This document shows, piece after piece, positions 5,837 to 11,500 of a DNA stretch of 12,148 bases; positions within the stretch are counted from its first letter, which is position 1; each line of letters starts with the position of its first letter. The notes beneath the pieces are model-generated. The model was not told the origin of the DNA and made no database searches. It worked only from the letters and a program-made list of their open reading frames with translations. A program made the position numbers and the translations under genes. The stretch is from contig JAGVIJ010000032.1 of NCBI GenBank assembly GCA_020056125.1, positions 1 through 12,148 of the forward strand. Direction: 5' to 3'. The DNA is from a bacterium. GTDB lineage: Bacteria; Patescibacteriota; Patescibacteriia; 2-12-FULL-60-25.

Positions 5837-7129
5837 ATGCCATTAAATAATGGGGAGGCGTTAAAGGCCTCGGAACTGCGCTACCGCAGAGTTTTTGAAG
5901 CCGCGCGCGACGGCATTCTGATAGTTGATTTTGAGACCGGCCTGATCTTGGACGCGAACAAATTTTTGATCGACTTGCTGGGTTTATCCAAAACGGATTT
6001 TTTGCAAAAACATCTCTGGGAAATCGGCGCCCTCAAGGACATCGCCGCCTCGCAAAAAAACTTCCAAAAATTACAAAACAAAAACCATGTCCGCTTTGAG
6101 GATTTGCCGCTCGTGGCCAAGGATGGAAAAAAAATTAACGTGGAATTTGTGAGCAATGTTTATGAAGTGGCGGGCGAAAAAACCATTCAATGCAACATCC
6201 GCGATATTACCGAGCGCAAACAGCTTGAGCGCCAGGCTCAAAAGCGCATAAAGGAGTTGCAGGCCTTCTTTAGTTTCGCGGAAATCACTGAACAGCCCCA
6301 CATCACTCTGGATCAGGTGTATCAGAAAGTGGCGGATATCCTGCCTAAAAGCTGGCAATATACGGACATCGCTTGCGCTCGAACCACGCTTGGCGATAAA
6401 GAATTCCGTACAAAAAATTTCAGAGAATCCACTTGGATGCAATTCGCTCCGGTTAAAGTGCAGGGCGCGGTCGTGGGTAAAATTGAGGTTGGTTATCTTG
6501 ATGAGCGGCCTGAAGCTGATGAGGGGCCTTTCATGAAAGAAGAACGAATGCTGATCAACGCGCTAGCTGAGCGCTTAGGGCGCATTACCGAGCGCATGCG
6601 ATTGAGGCAGGAATTTCAGCGCGCTGAACAAGAGTTCAAGGCTGTTTTTGATCACGCGGCGGATGGAATATTAATAGTCGATCCGGAAACCAAAAAATTC
6701 CGCTTGAGCAATCCAACTATTTGCCGCATGCTGGGTTATACTTCGGAGGAAATCGAAAATTTAGGCATCATGGATATTCATCCCAAAAAAGACGTTCCTT
6801 ACGTACTCGAACAATTCGCCAAACAAGTCCGAGGAGAAAGTACATTAGCCCAGGATTTACCCGTGCAACGAAAAGACGGGGGTGTGTTTTATGCGGATGT
6901 GAATGCCACGCCCATTGCCATCGGCGATCAACAATATCTCATGGGATTTTTTCATGACACCACGGAGCGCAAAAAAGCCGAAGAGGAGATAAAAAAATCC
7001 AAAGAAGCGTTGCAGGCCAAGGTGGAAGCTTTGGAACGGCTGAATCAATTAACCCTGGGTCGCGAATTGAAAATGATGGAACTGAAAAATAAAATTAAAG
7101 AGTTGGAAGCGAAACTAAACAAACAATAA
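5837..7129 (+). CDS. PAS-GAF-PAS sensor protein without an output domain
   Basis: Soluble protein of 430 residues. The first PAS domain spans about 12-128 (RRVFEAARDGILIVDFETG, then DANKFLIDLLGL, ending IRDITERKQLE). A GAF-like region lies at about 138-252 (ELQAFFSFAEITEQP, then VADILPKSWQYTDIACAR, then VVGKIEVGYLDERPE and MLINALAERLGRITER). The second PAS domain is at about 261-381 (FKAVFDHAADGILIVDPET, then NPTICRMLGYTSEEIE, ending FFHDTTERKKAEEE). It closes with a coiled-coil helix (about 378-430) containing LNQLTLGRELKMMELKNKI. That helix often precedes a kinase or receiver in other proteins, but here TAA follows directly. There is no histidine phosphoacceptor or ATPase domain and no membrane segment. 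It may signal by dimerisation with a partner or have lost its kinase. No Shine-Dalgarno is seen before the ATG; the gene may be cotranscribed with the SET gene. Confidence 0.9.
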   Translation: MPLNNGEALKASELRYRRVFEAARDGILIVDFETGLILDANKFLIDLLGLSKTDFLQKHLWEIGALKDIAASQKNFQKLQNKNHVRFEDLPLVAKDGKKINVEFVSNVYEVAGEKTIQCNIRDITERKQLERQAQKRIKELQAFFSFAEITEQPHITLDQVYQKVADILPKSWQYTDIACARTTLGDKEFRTKNFRESTWMQFAPVKVQGAVVGKIEVGYLDERPEADEGPFMKEERMLINALAERLGRITERMRLRQEFQRAEQEFKAVFDHAADGILIVDPETKKFRLSNPTICRMLGYTSEEIENLGIMDIHPKKDVPYVLEQFAKQVRGESTLAQDLPVQRKDGGVFYADVNATPIAIGDQQYLMGFFHDTTERKKAEEEIKKSKEALQAKVEALERLNQLTLGRELKMMELKNKIKELEAKLNKQ

Positions 7130-7153
7130 ACAGTTTGCGATTCCTGCCATCCT

Positions 7154-7417
7154 ATGAACAAAGAGACCTTAAACAAAATTGGATGGTTTGCATCAGCCAT
7201 GGGCATAGCCTTATTTTTTTCGTATCTGGATCAAGTTCGATTGAATCTTTCCGGCCACCCGGGATCTGTCATTTTGCCGATTATCACCACTATCAACTGC
7301 GTAGCGTGGGCATCATATGGCTGGCTCCGAACCGCCAAAGATTGGCCTATCGTGATTTGCAATTTATTGGGAATCGTAGTGGGAATCCTCACAGCCGTTA
7401 CGGCGGTGATGGGATAA
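7154..7417 (+). CDS. SemiSWEET-like (MtN3/PQ-loop) transporter, 87 aa
   Basis: Three predicted membrane helices (about 7-25, 37-57 and 65-86), the layout of a SemiSWEET half-transporter, which dimerises to move sugars across the cytoplasmic membrane. Family features are the IGWFASAMGIALFFSY helix, the loop NLSGHPGSVILPIITTINC, W52 and Y55-G56 closing helix 2, D63-W64, and the conserved Asn (N70) in helix 3 (VICNLLGIVVGI). The PQ motif at the end of helix 1 reads D26-Q27 instead of Pro-Gln. It starts 24 nt after the PAS gene in context CCTATGA with no Shine-Dalgarno. Its stop codon lies inside the T-tract side of the terminator of the convergent gene. The family call is good; the substrate is unknown. 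Confidence 0.78.
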   Translation: MNKETLNKIGWFASAMGIALFFSYLDQVRLNLSGHPGSVILPIITTINCVAWASYGWLRTAKDWPIVICNLLGIVVGILTAVTAVMG

Positions 7418-7452
7418 AAAAACGCGCCATTGAGCAGTCTCAAATGACGCGT
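7415..7452 (-). terminator. Intrinsic terminator of the Cse60-like gene
   Basis: On the minus strand, ACGCGTCATTTGAG pairs with CTCAATGGCGCGT (one mismatch, one bulge, loop ACTG) and is followed directly by seven T and then ATCCC. The hairpin starts about 25 nt after the stop codon at 7477. The T-tract overlaps the stop of the convergent SemiSWEET gene. This is the clearest terminator in the window. Confidence 0.82.
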
Positions 7453-7456
7453 GATG

Positions 7457-7478
7457 AGCGAACCGAAGAGAGTTCGCT
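7457..7478 (-). repeat. Perfect 7-bp hairpin overlapping a stop codon
   Basis: AGCGAAC (7457-7463) and GTTCGCT (7472-7478) are perfect inverted repeats with an 8-nt loop. The structure covers the TAG stop of the Cse60-like gene and lies immediately before the intrinsic terminator, making two hairpins in a row. It may protect the 3' end of the transcript. Confidence 0.45.
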
Positions 7479-7752
7479 AGACCGACGAATCCAATTCCTC
7501 GTCCGGGTCGTCCAGGTTCACGTCCGAAGGGTTTGGACCCGTCTCCGAAGAATCCGAGGTATGCCGACGGTAGAAAATCACGATGGTGCAGTTGACGGCG
7601 TCGCATACTACCTTGCCGGGAATAGCAGACACATCAGCGTGGCGAGAGATGATCTCGACGCCTTTATTCGCCTCGAGCCACCCGTTCACCTCCTTTTCCA
7701 ACTCGTCGAACAAGTGTGAAGTGCTTCGAGTAAAAATCTTGACCTGTTCCAT
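7477..7752 (-). CDS. Small Cse60-like protein with acidic tail, 91 aa
   Basis: The chosen ATG at 7752 lies 8 nt downstream of AAAGGAG, the strongest Shine-Dalgarno in the window; a TTG two codons upstream is less likely. The product begins MEQVKIFTRSTSHLFDELEK and has the pattern strand, helix (LEKEVNGWLEANKG), strand (VEIISRHAD), then VVCDAVNCTIVIFYRR. This resembles the short Cse60/DUF2758 family, in which a single small alpha/beta domain has no known activity. Residues 65-91 form a disordered, Asp/Glu/Ser-rich tail. It carries its own promoter candidate, Shine-Dalgarno and terminator, so it is a self-contained transcription unit converging on the SemiSWEET gene. That it is a gene is well supported by these signals; the family assignment is moderate and the function is unknown. 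Confidence 0.72.
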   Translation of the reverse strand: MEQVKIFTRSTSHLFDELEKEVNGWLEANKGVEIISRHADVSAIPGKVVCDAVNCTIVIFYRRHTSDSSETGPNPSDVNLDDPDEELDSSV

Positions 7753-7804
7753 GGACAAATCTCCTTTCTACACGTTAACGGCCATGTTGCCACTGAACGC
7801 TCTA

Positions 7805-7833
7805 TGCTTAGCAAACTTAACGCTTTAGGTCAA
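7805..7833 (-). promoter_or_regulatory. Possible promoter of the Cse60-like gene
   Basis: On the minus strand, TTGACC (7833-7828), a 17-nt spacer and TAAGCA (7810-7805) preceded by TGC. The -35 is good; the -10 is poor by consensus but extended. The predicted leader is about 45 nt and contains the strong Shine-Dalgarno. Confidence 0.35.
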
Positions 7834-7910
7834 GCCCCGGGTGATTCAATTTTAATCTCTCCTCCCGTCCAAACATCATCCCGGAGCGAAAATAATGAGA
7901 ATAAAAAAAT

Positions 7911-7955
7911 CCTAGTGACACTATTTCGCGATAGCGTAAAAGTGTCACGGCTAGG
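7911..7955 (-). terminator. Palindromic repeat copy A, acting as terminator of the Cas2-like gene
   Basis: Copy A of the palindrome is 7915-7948, with arms GTGACACT and AGTGTCAC outside and CGCGATAGCG in the centre; 13 of 15 arm positions pair. Unlike the other copies, its arms are extended by CCTAG (7911-7915) and CTAGG (7951-7955). On the minus strand it is followed by GGATTTTTTTATTC, so hairpin plus seven T gives an intrinsic terminator. It sits 3 nt after the stop of the Cas2-like gene. Confidence 0.75.
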
Positions 7956-7966
7956 TTGCTAGGTTG
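7951..7966. repeat. Tandem 8-bp duplication CTAGGTTG
   Basis: CTAGGTTG occurs twice head to tail (7951-7958 and 7959-7966). The second copy contains the TAG stop of the Cas2-like gene, and the first forms the outer right arm of palindrome copy A. It may be a slippage product or a trace of insertion. Confidence 0.6.
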
Positions 7967-8540
7967 GAAGATTAAATTCTCGGCGCAACCAACGATCATT
8001 GCTCAATGTCTCTATACACATATAAAGCGCTTCGTGGCGAACCTTGTATTTAGCACGCAACAGATCAAGAACATCACGGCATTCATAAGGATGAACCCAC
8101 ACGCTGTCCTGCAAACGCATAAAACCCAGCGCCCTAAGAGTATGACGAATGCCATCGCGAATAAACTTGCGCTCTTCAGGGACATCAAAAATCAGCACGC
8201 GCCATTTGCCATCCCATTTTTTTGGTTTTTGAATCTTTTTTTGTTGACACTGATAAGCAAGAAACGCTTCATGCCCTTGAGCCGTAAGACTCACCCTCCA
8301 TCCTTGGCGAGTTTGTTTCATTACAATCCAACCTCGCTTATCAAGGCGGTAAATCGCTCTTTTGAGAGCAGCGGGAGATCTTTGCTGACGACACTTTTTT
8401 GGTACCAGATGAATCAACCCCGGAGCCATGGCTCCGGCAATCACAATGCCGGTTATCCCGACAACCGCGAGGACAATCCGAGCTGCTTCGCCCGCATGAA
8501 AGCGTATCTGTTTTTCACCCGTTTGTTTTTCACCCGACAT
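7959..8540 (-). CDS. Membrane-anchored winged-helix/Cas2-like (PaaX_M-type) protein
   Basis: Protein of 193 residues. A hydrophobic segment at about 20-46 (ARIVLAVVGITGIVIAGAM) should form one membrane helix. Residues about 50-98 look like a winged helix (SPAALKRAIYRLDKRGWIVM, then VSLTAQGHEAFLA). From about 108 the Cas2-like ferredoxin fold follows: KKWDGKWRVLIFDVPEERKF with D119 at the place of the Cas2 active-site Asp, then LRALGFMRLQDSVWVHPYEC and a final strand region. This is the central domain of the PaaX repressor family, often labelled Cas2 in CPR genomes although no CRISPR is near. Palindrome copy B lies 17 nt upstream of the start and copy A forms its terminator. The start ATG has no Shine-Dalgarno; codons 2-11 contain a 5-codon repeat (TGEKQ). 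Target and ligand are unknown. Confidence 0.85.
   Translation of the reverse strand: MSGEKQTGEKQIRFHAGEAARIVLAVVGITGIVIAGAMAPGLIHLVPKKCRQQRSPAALKRAIYRLDKRGWIVMKQTRQGWRVSLTAQGHEAFLAYQCQQKKIQKPKKWDGKWRVLIFDVPEERKFIRDGIRHTLRALGFMRLQDSVWVHPYECRDVLDLLRAKYKVRHEALYMCIETLSNDRWLRREFNLPT
8509..8536 (-). repeat. 13-bp direct repeat, period 15, in the 5' end of the Cas2-like gene
   Basis: TGTTTTTCACCCG occurs at 8509-8521 and 8524-8536 on the plus strand, coding for a duplicated Gly-Glu-Lys-Gln segment at the N-terminus. Being a multiple of three, it keeps the frame and looks like a small slippage duplication. Confidence 0.65.
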
Positions 8541-8557
8541 ACTGATAGTTTACCAAA

Positions 8558-8593
8558 AGTGACACTTTTACGCGATAGCGTAAGAGTGTCACT
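8558..8593. repeat. Palindromic repeat copy B
   Basis: Arms AGTGACACTTTTACGC and GCGTAAGAGTGTCACT around GATA: 15 of 16 positions pair and the exception is a G-U pair in RNA. It lies 17 nt upstream of the ATG of the Cas2-like gene, where it could be an operator or a leader hairpin. It shares the left flank ACCAAA with copy C. Confidence 0.85.
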
Positions 8594-8702
8594 TCTAAAA
8601 GTTCTACATTTGAAAAAAATAAAGTGTAAAAAATTAATAAAATATAAAATAACAAAGACACCATCTGCTGACATTCCTGTACCTTCTTTCAAGAAAACCA
8701 AA

Positions 8703-8738
8703 AGTGACACTATTTCGCGATAGCGTAAGAGTGTCACT
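8703..8738. repeat. Palindromic repeat copy C
   Basis: Same outer arms (AGTGACACT and AGTGTCACT) and centre CGCGATAGCG as the other copies. The inner left arm reads ATTTCGC, as in copy A, and the right arm GCGTAAGAG, as in copy B, so it is intermediate between them. All three copies point the same way. It lies 145 nt from copy B and 85 nt below the stop of mnmA on the minus strand. Confidence 0.85.
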
Positions 8739-8822
8739 CTTTACTTTCATCTCTTAAAACCGACTTTTTTAAAAAAACAAAAAGCGCTCAAGCCTAGCAT
8801 CTAAACCTAACGTATTAATATT

Positions 8823-9902
8823 TTAGGCAATTATACCCCCGCCCAGGCAGAGGTCTTTTTGATAGAAAACCGCGGATTGGCCGGGCGCTATGGCGCGCAC
8901 CGGTTTGTTTAAGCGAATGCGGATCAACTTGCCCGCCGCATCAATCGTGGCTTTCTCTGCGGGCTGGCGATAACGCACTTGCACTGCCACACGCGCCGGC
9001 ATTTTTGGCGCCGCGCCTTTTATCCAACGCGGGTCATGCACAAAAAATTCCGAGCGAAATAACAGCGGATGCTCGGCATGCGGCACCACAATCAAACGAT
9101 TTTTTTTAATATCTTTATCCGCCACATACCACGTGTGACCTCCTTCATCCAAACCAATACCCTGGCGCTGGCCGATAGTATACTGATCTAAACCCGTATG
9201 TCGGCCTAAAACATTTCCGTCAGGATCCACAATGTCGCCGGGACGCGCTGGAATTTTTTTACGTAAGAATTCTCCCATGTCCAACTTACCGATAAAACAT
9301 ACGCCTTGACTGTCCGGTTTTTCAGCCACGGGCAGATTGAATTTGCGCGCCAACTTGCGCACCGCGCTCTTTTTGAACTCCCCCACCGGAAAGAGCGAAT
9401 GCGCCAAGGCATCTTGCGCTACGCGATAAAGAAAATAGGATTGATCTTTGTTCGGATCAACGCCGCGCAAGAGGCGAGCTCGCCCATCTTTTTCAAAATC
9501 AATCCGCGCATAATGACCGGTCGCGATATAATCAAAACCGAATTTTTTAGCGGTCTCAAAAAACAAACCGAATTTTATAGCTTCATTGCACAACACATCG
9601 GGGTTGGGCGTTTCGCCGGCCGCATAACCCGCGAACAAATTTTTCACCACGCGTTCGCGATATTCTTTTTCAAAATCAAAAGTCAAAAGCGGGATACCCA
9701 GCTTGGCCGCTACGCGCAAAGCATCGCGGCGTTCGCCGCGCCACGCGCATTCACCGGTCCATACATCGGCCGTATCCGACCAATTCTTAATAAAACCACC
9801 GGTAACTTCAAAACCGCGCTGTTGCAAAAGCGCAGCCGCAACACTCGAGTCCACCCCGCCGGACATGCCGACCAGGACTCGCTTTTTGATTGGTTTGGGC
9901 AT
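8823..9902 (-). CDS. mnmA: tRNA-specific 2-thiouridylase MnmA
   Basis: Adds sulfur to position 2 of U34 in the tRNAs for Lys, Glu and Gln, using ATP and a sulfur carrier. The product is 359 residues, a normal length. The N-terminal PP-loop is GMSGGVDSSVAA (residues 12-23). The two catalytic cysteines are present: C105 in TPNPDVLCNEAIKFG and C202 in DSQGVCFIG. The tRNA-binding and beta-barrel regions follow (TIGQRQGIGLDEGG, then HDPRWIKGAAP, and a C-terminus ending CLGGGIIA). I chose the ATG at 9902, 8 nt after the upstream stop, with GGTGAG spaced 7 nt before it. A GTG at 9917 in the same frame would overlap the upstream gene and adds no conserved residues. It is last in a four-gene set. The sulfur source (IscS/TusA type) is not in the window. 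Confidence 0.95.
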   Translation of the reverse strand: MPKPIKKRVLVGMSGGVDSSVAAALLQQRGFEVTGGFIKNWSDTADVWTGECAWRGERRDALRVAAKLGIPLLTFDFEKEYRERVVKNLFAGYAAGETPNPDVLCNEAIKFGLFFETAKKFGFDYIATGHYARIDFEKDGRARLLRGVDPNKDQSYFLYRVAQDALAHSLFPVGEFKKSAVRKLARKFNLPVAEKPDSQGVCFIGKLDMGEFLRKKIPARPGDIVDPDGNVLGRHTGLDQYTIGQRQGIGLDEGGHTWYVADKDIKKNRLIVVPHAEHPLLFRSEFFVHDPRWIKGAAPKMPARVAVQVRYRQPAEKATIDAAGKLIRIRLNKPVRAIAPGQSAVFYQKDLCLGGGIIA

Positions 9903-9910
9903 AAGAACGC

Positions 9911-10789
9911 TCACCACTTATACACTTCCCAAACCCATTTGGCAAGAGCTTCGGCTGACACGAATGATGCTTCGCGCGACGGCGCGCCCAACACCACGAC
10001 CAGCACATGGCGATCATTATTCCCAACCGCTTCCATGGGTCGCAATCTAACCGCTAAATTGTATTGAGACTCTTCCAAATATCCGGTTTTGCCGCCGGTC
10101 ACAAATACGTCGTTGTATTGCGGATCAACCAAGAGCGCATTAGTGGTTTTGATGGTTTTCATCTCGCCGGTGTTGCGAATTTTAAAACGATATTGCGCGG
10201 TGGTCGCGGACTTTTTAATCCAGGCATTATCAAACGCACGCCAAGCTAATTTAGCCAAATCGCGCGCACAAGTTACGTTTGACGGATCAATGCCCGCCGC
10301 GTCCACAAACGTGGTGCGGCGCATTTCAAACGCCTCGGCTTTGGCATTCATGGCGCCTAAAAACTTTTTTGCGCCCAAGCCGCTCAAGCGCGCCAGAGCC
10401 ATGGCCGCATTATTGGCGCTGGCCGTGATGCTGGAATAAATCAAATCTTGGGTAGTGAGTTTGGCGCCCGAGGCTATGCGCAAACGGCCGCCGCCCACTT
10501 CGTCAGCCGAAGTCATGGCCACCACTGTTCCATCCGGCGCTTGGTTATCCAAGTAAACCAAGGCGCTCATGAGTTTGGTGAGCGAGGCTGCGGGCCAAGC
10601 CCTCAGGCCTTCATATTCATACAAAATCATGCCGCTCTCCACATCCACCGCAATGGCCGCGGAAAATTCCCCCTTGTCTCTGGGATAATCAGTCTCGCGC
10701 GTAATTTTCTCCGGACCTAAAATTCCAGCTCGCACAGTCGTTGGAGCCAGACATAAAATCAGAGCCAAAAAAAATAAAACGCGTTTCAT
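9911..10789 (-). CDS. D-alanyl-D-alanine carboxypeptidase-like protein (peptidase S11)
   Basis: Penicillin-binding protein of the DacA/PBP5 type, which trims the terminal D-Ala from peptidoglycan stem peptides outside the cytoplasmic membrane. It has a signal peptide (MKRVLFFLALILCLAPTTVRAG, shown as two parts: basic KR, then the hydrophobic core LFFLALILCLAP). All three active-site motifs are visible: S69-L-T-K72, S124-A-N126, and K234-T-G236 in GGKTGYLEES. At 292 residues it has only the transpeptidase-fold domain; the C-terminal beta domain and amphipathic anchor of Escherichia coli PBP5 (about 400 residues) are absent. It starts 22 nt after the hydrolase and stops with TGA 8 nt before mnmA. 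Start context CAAACATG, no Shine-Dalgarno. Family firm; exact substrate preference unknown. Confidence 0.93.
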   Translation of the reverse strand: MKRVLFFLALILCLAPTTVRAGILGPEKITRETDYPRDKGEFSAAIAVDVESGMILYEYEGLRAWPAASLTKLMSALVYLDNQAPDGTVVAMTSADEVGGGRLRIASGAKLTTQDLIYSSITASANNAAMALARLSGLGAKKFLGAMNAKAEAFEMRRTTFVDAAGIDPSNVTCARDLAKLAWRAFDNAWIKKSATTAQYRFKIRNTGEMKTIKTTNALLVDPQYNDVFVTGGKTGYLEESQYNLAVRLRPMEAVGNNDRHVLVVVLGAPSREASFVSAEALAKWVWEVYKW

Positions 10790-10811
10790 GTTTGAAAAGT
10801 TATTGCGAATC

Positions 10812-11489
10812 TTATCCGCCTTGAATCAATTGCTTAAGCCAATCAGCTAAAGCCTGGGCCAGCGCCGGTTGGTTTTCCAACATTTTTGTGCCATGCCCCG
10901 CATCCTTGGCCGGCACAAACTCTTTTTGGATTGAGGAGGCGGCCGCTAAAATATCCTGTGAGTCTTTAAATGAATCCGGATCATCCATTTCAGATGCCGC
11001 GATCCACAATGATTGTTCGGGCAAAATTTCAACCACATCCGCCACGGCATTCAAACCCCGATAATTTTTACCGGCTGATAACAGCGCCGCGCCCTTTAGC
11101 TGCGGCTCTTCGCGTAATAATTGCACAGCCAAATTCGCTCCGATCGAAGCGCCCACCGCGGCGATGCGTCCGACTTCATGACCGCGCCCTTTGATCCACT
11201 CCACGGCCGCCAGCGCATCAAACAGCGAGGATTGATGTTCGCTGTCAGTAAATCTTTGATAATCGATTTTTAATCCGCCCGGACCATCTAGGCTTTCTCC
11301 GTGGCCGCGCAAATCAATGGCTAGCGATGCCAAACCGCGCTTGGCCAAAATATCCTGAAAGGTAAGCCAGGATTTGCGCGTCTCTGGCATGGTGTGCAAT
11401 AGAATTACGGCGCCCAAAGTGGTGGGTGCAGTCACCCAATTGCCCACGATGGTCACATCGTCCATGGTTTTAAAATTCACTCGTTCCAT
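10812..11489 (-). CDS. Alpha/beta hydrolase family protein
   Basis: Cytoplasmic hydrolase of 225 residues with no signal peptide. The alpha/beta fold is clear: strand and oxyanion region AVILLHTMPETRKSW (residues 27-41), the DLRGHGES motif (59-66), nucleophile elbow G113-A-S115-I-G117, acid candidate D169 or D170 in AASEMDDPDSF, and histidine H199 in DAGHGTK. The pattern resembles short dienelactone-hydrolase-like or esterase proteins, but the substrate cannot be told from sequence. It lies 11 nt after the stop of the zinc-ribbon gene and 22 nt before the carboxypeptidase-like gene, so it is probably cotranscribed with them. Start ATG in context GTTGTATG without a Shine-Dalgarno. Confidence 0.9.
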   Translation of the reverse strand: MERVNFKTMDDVTIVGNWVTAPTTLGAVILLHTMPETRKSWLTFQDILAKRGLASLAIDLRGHGESLDGPGGLKIDYQRFTDSEHQSSLFDALAAVEWIKGRGHEVGRIAAVGASIGANLAVQLLREEPQLKGAALLSAGKNYRGLNAVADVVEILPEQSLWIAASEMDDPDSFKDSQDILAAASSIQKEFVPAKDAGHGTKMLENQPALAQALADWLKQLIQGG

Positions 11490-11500
11490 ACAACTTTAGA

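Larger units (their letters stand above)
8541..8822. other. 282-nt intergenic region with palindromes B and C
   Basis: Between the start of the Cas2-like gene and the end of mnmA. It contains copies B and C of the palindrome, separated by about 110 nt of very A/T-rich sequence (8594-8702), and a homopolymer-rich stretch (8764-8780, T6A7) downstream of mnmA. I see no convincing gene. A frame on the minus strand running through copy C is the palindrome read as codons. No clear promoter for the Cas2-like gene could be picked from the A/T-rich stretch, although several weak -10-like boxes occur. Confidence 0.6.

Noticed and set aside
7135..7719. 194-codon plus-strand frame over the SemiSWEET-like and Cse60-like genes
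   Set aside because: Overlaps both better-supported genes and the terminator; its sequence has no membrane or domain pattern.
7956..8723. 255-codon plus-strand frame antisense to the Cas2-like gene
   Set aside because: Low-complexity, unlike any protein, and covered by a well-supported gene on the other strand.
8453..8737. 94-codon minus-strand frame beginning inside palindrome copy C
   Set aside because: Its first codons are the palindrome translated (the same MTLLRYREIVSL-type string also appears from copy A), it passes through copy B, and it overlaps the Cas2-like gene in another frame. No family similarity.
7911..8738. CRISPR array next to a Cas2 gene
   Set aside because: The three repeats are palindromes at unequal spacing (about 145 and 640 nt), with a gene between two of them and no spacers of uniform size. 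No cas1 or effector gene is present, and the Cas2-like domain is of the PaaX type with winged helix and membrane segment.
8739..8822. Intrinsic terminator of mnmA
   Set aside because: There are T-rich runs on the coding strand but I could not find a stable stem before them, so no terminator is called.
9903..9917. GTG start of mnmA at 9917
   Set aside because: It overlaps the upstream stop codon and places the GGTGAG motif inside the coding region; ATG 9902 has that motif at a proper distance and gives a normal MnmA N-terminus.
9306..10067. 253-codon plus-strand frame antisense to mnmA and the carboxypeptidase-like gene
   Set aside because: Spans two real genes on the other strand and shows no domain.
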